Positions 41,429-48,972 of a stretch of 64,000 nt of DNA are shown here, in pieces (position 1 is the stretch's first letter; every line of letters begins with the position of its first letter). The translations under genes were made by a program, and so were the position numbers. The notes beneath the pieces were generated by a model that was not told where the DNA came from, did no database searches, and saw nothing but the letters and a program-made list of their open reading frames with translations. Location: NCBI GenBank assembly GCA_003021015.1, contig PXRK01000038.1, forward strand, positions 1 through 64,000, given 5' to 3'. This DNA comes from Halobacteriales archaeon QS_4_66_20 (lineage in GTDB: Archaea; Halobacteriota; Halobacteria; Halobacteriales; Haloarculaceae).

Positions 41429-42541
41429 ATGGACAGAATCGACGCGGTCGAACTGGAAGCGTTCGCTGGCACGCTCCTGGGGGAGCTCGGCGCCCCGTCG
41501 GCAACCGCCGAAGCAGTCGCAGCGTCGCTGGTGGAGGCAGACCTGAAGGGCCACACCTCACACGGGGTGCTCCGGATCCCGACGTACCGGCAGATGATCG
41601 CCGACGGCGCGCTCGTCCCCGACGCCGAGCCGGCGGTGCTCGAAGATACCGACACTGGCGCGACGGCCGTCGTCGACGGCAACGGCGCGTTCGGCCAGTC
41701 CGTCGGCCGGACCGCGGTCGACGCCCTGGCCGAGCGCGCGAGCGAGCACGGCCTCGCCTGCGTGGGGGTCCGGAACGCGACCCACCTCGGCCGGATCGGC
41801 GAGTGGGCCGAGCGCATCGCCGACCGGGGGCTGTGTTTCCTCTCGTTCGTCCACATGTCCGGCGGCGGGCAGGTGGTCGCGCCCGCTGGCACCACCACCC
41901 GGCGGTTCTCGACGAACCCGATTACCTGCGCCGTCCCGACGTTCGGCCGGCTCCCGTTCCCGCTGGTGCTGGACGTGGCGACCTCCCAGGTCGCCCACGG
42001 CAAACTCGACGCCGCCGAGGCCGACGGCCGGTCCCTGCCGCCGGAGTGGGCCGTCTCCCCCGAGGGGGAGCCCCTGACCGATCCCGCCGCGATGGGCTCG
42101 TTCCGCGAGGGCGACACCTGGGGGGCGATCCGCCCGCTCGGCGGCACCACGGCCGGCCACAAGGGGACTGGCCTCGCCGTGATGACCGAACTGTTCGCCG
42201 GACTGCTCGGCGGCGGCCCGGTCGTCGGCCAGCGCGACCCCGACGCGTGGTTCACCAACGGCGCCTGCTTCCTCGCGGTCGACCCGGCGCGGTTCGGCGA
42301 CCGCGAGCGGATGGGCGACCAGATCAAGGCGCTCGCCGCGCACGTCCGCGCGGCCGACGCCCACCCCGAGGTTCCGGTCGGCGACGCCGCGAAGAGCGAC
42401 GAACTGCTGTTGCCCGGCGAAGCCGAGCACCGGACTGCGGAGGCGAACGCTGCCGAAGGGATCCCGCTCCCGGAGCGGGTGGTCGAACAACTCACGGCGC
42501 TGGCTGCGGAGTTCGGCGTTGATGATCCGCTCGGGGAGTGA
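41429..42541 (+). CDS. Malate/L-lactate dehydrogenase family oxidoreductase
   Basis: The 370-aa protein belongs to the Ldh_2 family of NAD(P)-dependent 2-hydroxyacid dehydrogenases, unrelated to classic LDH/MDH. Marks are DLKGHTSHGVLRIPTYRQMI with the catalytic His, VVDGNGAFGQSVG, ATHLGRIGEWAERIA, STNPITCAVPT and GGTTAGHKGTGLAVMTELF. The substrate may be malate, lactate, ureidoglycolate or a sugar acid. It stands alone, with a promoter supplied by element C2. Confidence 0.9.
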   Translation: MDRIDAVELEAFAGTLLGELGAPSATAEAVAASLVEADLKGHTSHGVLRIPTYRQMIADGALVPDAEPAVLEDTDTGATAVVDGNGAFGQSVGRTAVDALAERASEHGLACVGVRNATHLGRIGEWAERIADRGLCFLSFVHMSGGGQVVAPAGTTTRRFSTNPITCAVPTFGRLPFPLVLDVATSQVAHGKLDAAEADGRSLPPEWAVSPEGEPLTDPAAMGSFREGDTWGAIRPLGGTTAGHKGTGLAVMTELFAGLLGGGPVVGQRDPDAWFTNGACFLAVDPARFGDRERMGDQIKALAAHVRAADAHPEVPVGDAAKSDELLLPGEAEHRTAEANAAEGIPLPERVVEQLTALAAEFGVDDPLGE

Positions 42542-42830
42542 GCTGTGACGGAGTGACGCAGAAAGTCCTCGGCGCTTGGCTCGGAATAACTGTGCAACTG
42601 ACGGTACAGTAGCAAAGAAAGCCCTCGGCGCGCTCGTGACGCCGCGGCTCGCTGCGCTCCTCACTCCGTTGCGGTGCTTGCGTCGCCGGGGCGCCGACGA
42701 GCACGCCTCGCCCTTTCAGTCCGCCAGGGACGATGCTTGTGTGGCCGGCAGACACAGGCAGTTACTTGGGTAGCAGTCCTGGGTTGAAAGCGAGACCGTC
42801 GTCCTCTCAGTGTGGTGAACCTAACGCGCC
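42542..42830. other. Intergenic region between convergent genes
   Basis: It contains two imperfect copies of GAAAGYCCTCGGCGC and the haloarchaeal GGCTCGCTGCGCTCC palindrome (about 42650-42661), related to the CTTCGCTGCGCTCAG motif at the purHN end. No gene was seen. Confidence 0.5.
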
Positions 42831-43481
42831 TCAGACGCCGAGGTAGCGCTGGCGCATCTCCTCGTCCTCGCGGAGGCGCTCGGTGGAGGCCGACTCTGCG
42901 ATCCGGCCCTCGTCGAGCACGTAGTGGCGGCCGGCGACCGCGAGCGCGGCGGCGACGTTCTGCTCGACCAGCAGCACCGCGATGTCCTGCTCCTCGTTGA
43001 TCTCGGCGATGATATCCTCGATGCGGCGGACGATGTACGGCGCCAGCCCCTCGAACGGCTCGTCCAGCAGCATCAGCCGGGGGTTCGCCGCCAGCGCCCG
43101 CGCGATGGCGAGCATCTGCTGCTCGCCGCCGCTCATGTTGCGGGCGTGTTTCTCCCGCATCTCCGACAGCTCCGGGAAAAAGTCGAGCACGGTTTCGAGG
43201 TCCTTCGGGTCCTCGGCGTGGTTGATCGCCAGCCGGACGTTCTCGACGACGGAGAGGCGGGGGAAACAGCGCCGGTCCTCGGGCACGAAGCTGATCCCGC
43301 GGCCGGCGATCTCGTAGGGCGGGGTGCCGAGCAGCTCATCGCCGTCAAAACGGATCGAGCCGCCGATGACCTGCGGCTCCGCTGCTCCGGCAATCGCCCG
43401 GAGTGTAGTCGTCTTGCCCGCGCCGTTGCGGCCGAGCAGCGAGACGAGTTCGCCCGCCTCGGCGACCGAGAGCAGCGTCAT
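42831..43481 (-). CDS. livF: LIV-type ABC ATPase (system 2), N-terminus shortened
   Basis: The 216-aa ATPase has Walker A GRNGAGKTTT, the family segment FVPEDRRCFPRLSVVENV, signature NMSGGEQQMLAIARAL and Walker B LMLLDEPFEGLAP. However, only MTLLSVAEA precedes GELVSLLG, whereas the copy at 20595 has 28 residues there. About 19 residues including the aromatic A-loop (YYG in the other copy) are missing, apparently by an in-frame deletion of about 57 nt. The start still overlaps the livG stop by 4 nt. ATP binding could be impaired. Confidence 0.87.
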   Translation of the reverse strand: MTLLSVAEAGELVSLLGRNGAGKTTTLRAIAGAAEPQVIGGSIRFDGDELLGTPPYEIAGRGISFVPEDRRCFPRLSVVENVRLAINHAEDPKDLETVLDFFPELSEMREKHARNMSGGEQQMLAIARALAANPRLMLLDEPFEGLAPYIVRRIEDIIAEINEEQDIAVLLVEQNVAAALAVAGRHYVLDEGRIAESASTERLREDEEMRQRYLGV

Positions 43482-44374
43482 AACTCCTCCCGCATGCCGC
43501 CGAGGTAGGCGTCCTGGACGGCCTGGTTCTCCTGAACTGCGTCCGGCGGCCCGGTCGCGATGACGCTGCCGCGGTCCAGCACCGTGATCCGGTCGGAAAT
43601 CGACAGGACGACGTCCATGTCGTGCTCGATGAGCACGACCGTCAGCCCGCGCTCGTCGCGGATCTCCTCGATCAACTCGGCGGTCTGGGTCGTCGCGCTG
43701 GGGCTCATCCCGCTGGTCGGCTCGTCGAGCAACAGCACCTCGGGGTCGGTCGCCAGCGCCATCGCGATGCCGAGGCGGCGCTGCTCGCCGTGCGGGAGGT
43801 TCTTCGCCTCGGCCTCGAGATCACCGGTCAGGCCGACCGCCTCCGCGATTTCGATCGCCCGCTCGCGGCCGACGTCGTAGTGGCTGCGCAACAGGTCAAG
43901 CGAGAACGCCCCCTGCCGGGTCGTCTGGACGACCACGCGGATGTTCTCCAGCACCGTCTGGTCGGTGAACAGCTGGTTGGACTGGAACGACCGGGCCATC
44001 CCCATGTGCGGGCGGCGCTCCTCCGGCTCGTCGGTGATCGCCGTGCCCGACAGGTACACGCCGCCCTCGGTCGGGGACAGCGTCCCCATGATGCAGTTGA
44101 ACAGCGTCGTCTTCCCGGCGCCGTTCGGGCCGATGATCGCCCGGAGTTCCCCCTCCGGGACGCCGAGGCTGATCCCGTCGACAGCGACCACCTCTCCGAA
44201 CGTCCGCCGCAGGTCGTCGACGCCGAGCGCCGCGTCCGCCGGCGGGACGACTGGCTCGACTGCCGGCCGGTCTGACCCGTCGTCCGCCGTCGGCTCGTTC
44301 GCCGCCGATCCGTCTTCCGTGGCTCTGTCGGCCCCGCCACCGCCCTCGCCTTCGGCTTCGTCGGAGCGGCTCAT
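43478..44374 (-). CDS. livG: LIV-type ABC transporter ATPase (system 2)
   Basis: The 298-aa ATPase starts with an acidic low-complexity extension of about 50 residues (MSRSDEAEGEGGGG...), then LRRTFGEVVAVDGISLGV, Walker A GPNGAGKTT, GMARSFQSNQLFTDQTVLEN, signature LPHGEQRRLGIAMAL, Walker B VLLLDEPTSGMSPS and IEHDMDVV. All motifs are intact. It overlaps livM and livF by 4 nt on each side. Confidence 0.92.
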   Translation of the reverse strand: MSRSDEAEGEGGGGADRATEDGSAANEPTADDGSDRPAVEPVVPPADAALGVDDLRRTFGEVVAVDGISLGVPEGELRAIIGPNGAGKTTLFNCIMGTLSPTEGGVYLSGTAITDEPEERRPHMGMARSFQSNQLFTDQTVLENIRVVVQTTRQGAFSLDLLRSHYDVGRERAIEIAEAVGLTGDLEAEAKNLPHGEQRRLGIAMALATDPEVLLLDEPTSGMSPSATTQTAELIEEIRDERGLTVVLIEHDMDVVLSISDRITVLDRGSVIATGPPDAVQENQAVQDAYLGGMREEL

Positions 44375-45573
44375 CGGGTCACCCCCCCGACCCGGTCGCG
44401 CAGCCAGCCGGGGATCGACCGGACGTACCCCCAGATGCCTTCCTCGGGTGCGGTCAGCACGACGACAACGAACAGCGCGCCGAGGAAGAACTGCCAGTAC
44501 GCGAGCACGTCGCCGAGATCGAGCGTCACAAGCGTCACCTCCGAGAGCGGGAACTGCCACAGTTCGAAGTCCGTCAGGAAGTCCTCGACGAACAGCCAGG
44601 TGAACGCGCCGGCGATCGGGCCGAAAAAGTAGCTGATACCGCCCAGCACCGCCATCAGTACGGTGTCGCCGCTGGTGAACACGTTGAGGTTCTCGATCGC
44701 CACGCCCGTGTTCTGGATGGCGAGCAGGACGCCCGCGAGCGCCGAGAACACGCCGCTGAACGTGACCGCCCAGATCTTGTAGCGCGTCGTGTCGATACCC
44801 ATCGCGCGGGCCAGCTGCTCGTTTTCCCTGACTGCGATCGCTGATCGTCCGAACGGTGACCGGATGAGCTGCCACAGCGCGAGCATTCCCAGGAGGAACA
44901 CGACGCCGACGACCCAGTACCAGTCGACAGACAGCCCGAACGCCTCGATCGAGATCGCCCCCCTTGTCTGTTCGACGAAGTCGGGAAGCGTTCCCCGGCT
45001 GAGTCCGTTCGAGCCGCCGGTCAGCTCCCACCAGTCCCGGAGGACGATGAAGTAGAGCGCCTGGGCGAACGCGAGCGTCAGCAGGGCGAAGTAGATCTCG
45101 CCCATCCCGACGATCAGCTTTCCGAGGAGGTAGCTGTACACCGCGACGGCTGCCACCGCGAGGACGACGCCGGCGAAGAAGGTCACGTTCCCGCCCGCGG
45201 GGAGAACCCAGAGGCCGTTCTGGACGAGGATCGCCGGGATGTACAGCCCGAAGCCCAGAAACATCGCGTGGCCAAACGAGAGCAGTCCCGTGTACCCAAA
45301 GAGGAGGTTGAACGCCGCGACGAACAGCATCATGATCAGCATCTTGCTGGCGATGGCGTCGTACCCGAGCAGGACGTCGCTGGCAACGGCCGGGCGCAAC
45401 ACCACCACGAGCACGAGCAGGCCGAGCGGGATCCGGTAGCGCTCGAACAGCGACGGCTGGCCGACGGTTCCGCTGCTGAACCAGCTCCCCGACCCACCGC
45501 CGGACCGGTCACCGCCCGAGCCGCCACCGCCGGGACCGCCACCGCTGGCCTGCTCGTCGGCGTGCCCGCTCAT
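44371..45573 (-). CDS. livM: LIV-type ABC transporter permease (system 2)
   Basis: The 400-aa membrane protein has LLFGYTGLLSFGHAMFLGFG and LIRSPFGRSAIAVRENEQLA, the LivM marks. The N-terminal 35 residues are a Gly/Ser-rich cytoplasmic tail. It overlaps livH and livG by 4 nt on each side. Confidence 0.92.
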   Translation of the reverse strand: MSGHADEQASGGGPGGGGSGGDRSGGGSGSWFSSGTVGQPSLFERYRIPLGLLVLVVVLRPAVASDVLLGYDAIASKMLIMMLFVAAFNLLFGYTGLLSFGHAMFLGFGLYIPAILVQNGLWVLPAGGNVTFFAGVVLAVAAVAVYSYLLGKLIVGMGEIYFALLTLAFAQALYFIVLRDWWELTGGSNGLSRGTLPDFVEQTRGAISIEAFGLSVDWYWVVGVVFLLGMLALWQLIRSPFGRSAIAVRENEQLARAMGIDTTRYKIWAVTFSGVFSALAGVLLAIQNTGVAIENLNVFTSGDTVLMAVLGGISYFFGPIAGAFTWLFVEDFLTDFELWQFPLSEVTLVTLDLGDVLAYWQFFLGALFVVVVLTAPEEGIWGYVRSIPGWLRDRVGGVTR

Positions 45574-46601
45574 TCGAGCAGTCCCTCCTCACCGAACAGG
45601 CCGCGAGGTCTGACGAGCAACACGACGATCATCACCAGAAACGGGACGAGAACGCCGATCCCAGTGACGTCGATCGACGAGATACCGGTGGTGATGGCGA
45701 GCGCGCTCAGGACGGCCGGGACGAGAAACTGCGCCCACCCGACGAACAGGCCGGCGACGACGCTCCCGAAGATGCTGCCGACGCCGCCGATAACGACGAC
45801 GACGAAGGCGAGGAGGACGAGGTCCTGGCCGACGCCGGGGTCCATCCCTTGCTCGACGACACGGAGTGCCCCGCCAAGGCCCGCGATGGCCGACCCGAGA
45901 AAGAACATCGCAGTGAACCGGATCGGGAGGTTTACGCCGACGAACTCGGTCATCTCGCCGTCCTGGACGCCCGCCCGGACAGTCAACCCCAGATCCGTGT
46001 TCGTGATGAGGTAGTAGACGGCCGCAACCGAGACGGCCGAGACGACGACAGTAAAGAGGCGGTACGTTCCGACCTGCGTCACGAGCAGATCGGTCCCCCC
46101 GGTGAGGAAGGCGGGCTTGTCGGGCTGGACGGCACTGGCGCCCCAGACGAACCGGACGCCCTCCGAGATCATCAGCGTCAACCCGAACGTCGCGAGCAGG
46201 CCGATGATCGGGTTTTTCCCGTACAGGCGCCGGAGGACGATCACCTCCATAACGATCCCGACGACGCCGGCGCCGACGGGTGCGATCAGCAGTGCGACCC
46301 AGAACGGGAGCCCGTAGCTCGCCATGGCGGCGTACGTGAAGTATCCGCCGAGCATGAACAGGGCGCCGTGGGCGAAGTTGACCACACCCATCAGCCCCAG
46401 GACGAGTGCCAGCCCGAGCGAGATCATCACCAGTATCATCCCGTAGACCAGGCCGCCGATCGCCTGGTCGATGAAAAATCCGGGCTCCTGGACGGCAGCG
46501 TTACCCAGCAAGAGCACCCCGGCGAGGAGTCCGAGCGCCGCCGCTGGCGAGAGTTCGGACAATCGCTGGAGCCGGCTACGAGTCCCGGGCGTCTCACTCA
46601 T
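45570..46601 (-). CDS. livH: LIV-type ABC transporter permease (system 2)
   Basis: The 343-aa membrane protein has GLMGVVNFAHGALFMLGGYF, MEVIVLRRLYGKNPI and TDLGLTVRAGVQDGEMTEFV, the LivH marks. The second half runs through VVVIGGVGSIFGSVVAGLFV. It lies 3 nt after the binding protein gene. Confidence 0.92.
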   Translation of the reverse strand: MSETPGTRSRLQRLSELSPAAALGLLAGVLLLGNAAVQEPGFFIDQAIGGLVYGMILVMISLGLALVLGLMGVVNFAHGALFMLGGYFTYAAMASYGLPFWVALLIAPVGAGVVGIVMEVIVLRRLYGKNPIIGLLATFGLTLMISEGVRFVWGASAVQPDKPAFLTGGTDLLVTQVGTYRLFTVVVSAVSVAAVYYLITNTDLGLTVRAGVQDGEMTEFVGVNLPIRFTAMFFLGSAIAGLGGALRVVEQGMDPGVGQDLVLLAFVVVVIGGVGSIFGSVVAGLFVGWAQFLVPAVLSALAITTGISSIDVTGIGVLVPFLVMIVVLLVRPRGLFGEEGLLE

Positions 46602-46604
46602 CGC

Positions 46605-47981
46605 TTACGACAGTGAACAGCTGGTCTCCTCGATCGAACGGGCGACGTCGTCACCAGCGAACTCGTTTTCGGTGGTGAACCACTCCTTGTACGGATCGTC
46701 GGACATCTCCTCGACGGGACGGGAGGTCACCGTGTACGTCGGCTGAATCAGCTGGTGATCCTCGGCGCGCCAGTACATCTCACCGCCGCCTTTCATCTCG
46801 ACGATCGGCGACTCGACCTGGTGGCCCTCCAGCGCGTCGCGCATCGCCGGCGCCCCGATCGAGTCGGCCCGGATCGCCGCGCGAATGCCCTGATCCATCG
46901 ACATGTACCCGAGCAGGTGCCGGACGTAAGGCTCGATCTCCCCCTGGTCGGCGACCCGCTGTTTGAACTCGTCGCCGCCGTCGACCGCCGGTCCCCACAC
47001 CTGCCCCGCGATGTCGAGGATCGACGCCGTGTTCTGGTCCATCCCCCAGAAGACGAAGTCCTCGAGCTGGTGCATCGCCAGTGTCCGGTCCTCGATGCCG
47101 CTCGCGATGATCTGGTTGCTGGCCTTGCGCAGGTCCAGCCCCGCGATCAGCACGCCGATGGCCGGCGCTCCCGACGCCTCGGCCTCGTTGACGTACTGGG
47201 CGTAGTCGTCGCTCGGGAACGGCACTGCTGTCCGGCCGGCGACTGTTTTGCCCTGCTCTTCGAGCGAGTTCTGGACGGCATCTGCCGCCGTCTGTCCCCA
47301 GGTGTAGTCGGAGTACATCAGGAACCACTCGTCTTCGGCCTCGGCCATGTCCGAACTGATCGTGTTTGCCAGCATCGAGTTCGACGCCGTCGGACGGAAC
47401 ACGAACTCCCCACAGGATTCGCCAGTGATCGCAGACGAGTGAGCACCCGTCGGGAAGTAGGTCACCTGGTTGTCAGTTGCCCACGCCCCCACCTGCAGCG
47501 CGACCGACGAGGAGACGCCGCCCATCAGGAAGTCGACGCCGTCGTCGGTGACGAGCCTCGTCGCCTGTTCGACTGCTGTTCCGGGATCGAGCTGCGAGTC
47601 GGCGGTCTGGAGGTCGATCGTCAGGTCGTACTCCGCCTCCAGGTCCTCGATCGCCAGCTCCGCGCCCGTCACTGCCGCGTTGCCGAACACCGCGAACGGC
47701 CCCGACGTCGACGTGACCATCCCCACCGACACGCTGTCGAGGCTCGTGCCGTTTCCATTGCCATTCCCGTTACCGTTTCCGTTGCCATTCCCGTTGCCAT
47801 TTCCGTTTCCGTTTCCGTTGCCGTTGCCATTGCCGTTTCCATTCCCGTTGCCACTGTCGTCGTCGCCAGTACAGCCTGCCAGTCCCACGACTCCCGCCGT
47901 CCCGAGCGACGCGAGCACGGTGCGCCTCGTGGTACCGCTTGACAAGGCGCGCTCGGACGGCTGCGTACTATCGTTGTCCAT
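46605..47981 (-). CDS. LIV-type ABC transporter substrate-binding lipoprotein (system 2)
   Basis: The 458-aa protein has an RR signal (TTRRTVLASLGTAG), a lipobox (GLAGC), an Asn-Gly linker and the fold DSVSVGMVTSTSGPFAVFGN, GGVSSSVALQVGAWATDNQV and YSDYTWGQTAADAVQ. The sequence differs strongly from the binding protein at 18263, closer to the urea/short-amide type, so the ligand is probably different; this is only an impression. The ATG at 47981 is chosen over a GTG at 48002 because the TATA box fits it. It heads the operon. Confidence 0.9.
   Translation of the reverse strand: MDNDSTQPSERALSSGTTRRTVLASLGTAGVVGLAGCTGDDDSGNGNGNGNGNGNGNGNGNGNGNGNGNGNGNGNGNGTSLDSVSVGMVTSTSGPFAVFGNAAVTGAELAIEDLEAEYDLTIDLQTADSQLDPGTAVEQATRLVTDDGVDFLMGGVSSSVALQVGAWATDNQVTYFPTGAHSSAITGESCGEFVFRPTASNSMLANTISSDMAEAEDEWFLMYSDYTWGQTAADAVQNSLEEQGKTVAGRTAVPFPSDDYAQYVNEAEASGAPAIGVLIAGLDLRKASNQIIASGIEDRTLAMHQLEDFVFWGMDQNTASILDIAGQVWGPAVDGGDEFKQRVADQGEIEPYVRHLLGYMSMDQGIRAAIRADSIGAPAMRDALEGHQVESPIVEMKGGGEMYWRAEDHQLIQPTYTVTSRPVEEMSDDPYKEWFTTENEFAGDDVARSIEETSCSLS
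47749..47853 (-). repeat. Asn-Gly coding hexanucleotide tract
   Basis: A nearly uninterrupted (GGNAAY)n tract encodes about 18 Asn-Gly repeats in the system 2 binding protein. Confidence 0.85.
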
Positions 47982-48005
47982 ATCCAATGCCGAGTTTCGC
48001 ACTCA

Positions 48006-48016
48006 GGTTTATAAAA
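48006..48016 (-). promoter_or_regulatory. TATA box of LIV operon 2
   Basis: TTTTATAAACC on the minus strand lies 25-35 nt before the ATG at 47981, a textbook haloarchaeal TATA box. Confidence 0.7.
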
Positions 48017-48103
48017 CCTGCTGTGCAGCGGGCGCTACCGGCGCTCGCGGCCCCGCCGCGGAGAGGGGCTGACGGTGAGAGCGGCGGTGCCGCCGTTGCG
48101 ACG

Positions 48104-48928
48104 CTAGGCGAGCACGCCCTGGACGTGGGCGAGGAGTTCGTCGGCCGGGAGCGACTGCATCGACTCGTCGGAGAACACGAGCCGCTGGCGCGGCCGGCCG
48201 ACGCCGACGCTCTTGCTCTCGGTGGCGATGATGTCGAACTCCTCGAGACGCTGTTTGAGCTTCGACACCGTGCCCTGCGTGGCCAGCGTTGACGTCTCGG
48301 CCCAGTCGACGATGTCGTTCAACAGCAGTTCGTGTTTCGCCCCGACCAGTAGCGAGACAGTGACGGGCTCGGGCTGTTCGTCCGGCGACCGGCTCTCGAC
48401 GGCGGTGTAGGCCGTATCGATGTCCGCACCGACGCCGTCGCCGAGCTTCTGTTCGGCCATCGTCACCAGCCGCGAGTACGGCGGCGTGTCGATCGAGTGC
48501 GGCATCGCAATGTCCCACTCGGACTGGTACTTCTCCCAGAGCCGTTCGCAGGCTTCCTCCTCGGTGATGTCGACCTGGACCGCCTCCCCGTCGCCGACGG
48601 GCAGCAGCGAAACTGTCTGCTCCGGGCTGACCAGCACCGTCGGCGTGTTGGGCGCCGCGTCCGTGCTCTCCCGGATCGTGAGCGTGCTTTCGGTCACCAG
48701 GTCGGACGCTTTCGCCGCCCGGACGAAGTTTTTCTCCAGGCCCTTGATCACGTCCTGATCACACAGCCACTCGATCCGTTTCCCGACCGGGTCCTCCTCC
48801 TGCAGAACGTCGATGAACACTGAGAGGAACTCCGGGTCGTCCGTCCGGACGCGCCAGTGATCGATCGACGGCTCGTCCAGACAGCTGACCAGGCAATCGT
48901 CGTACGACGTGATTTCTATATGTTCCAT
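48104..48928 (-). CDS. TbsP-like (DUF5821-type) winged-helix regulator
   Basis: The 274-aa protein has an N-terminal sensor-like alpha/beta domain (1-180: CLVSCLDEPSIDHWRVRT, LVSPEQTVSLLPV, HSIDTPPYSRLVTMAEQKLG) and a C-terminal winged helix (about 200-265: VSLLVGAKHELLLNDIVDWA, TVSKLKQRLEEF and VGVGRPRQRLVF). This plan and wording match my memory of the haloarchaeal TbsP/DUF5821 family, one member of which regulates sugar-metabolism genes. It follows the CHAT gene on the same strand with an AT-rich 44-bp gap that holds its own promoter. Confidence 0.7.
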   Translation of the reverse strand: MEHIEITSYDDCLVSCLDEPSIDHWRVRTDDPEFLSVFIDVLQEEDPVGKRIEWLCDQDVIKGLEKNFVRAAKASDLVTESTLTIRESTDAAPNTPTVLVSPEQTVSLLPVGDGEAVQVDITEEEACERLWEKYQSEWDIAMPHSIDTPPYSRLVTMAEQKLGDGVGADIDTAYTAVESRSPDEQPEPVTVSLLVGAKHELLLNDIVDWAETSTLATQGTVSKLKQRLEEFDIIATESKSVGVGRPRQRLVFSDESMQSLPADELLAHVQGVLA

Positions 48929-48972
48929 AATATATGTATATATTAGAATTAAATAAGATTTACGGAGTTCGA

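Noticed and set aside
43478-45031. 517-codon extension upstream of the system 2 livG
   Set aside because: The added part is a shadow frame of livM; the real start overlaps the livM stop in ATGA.
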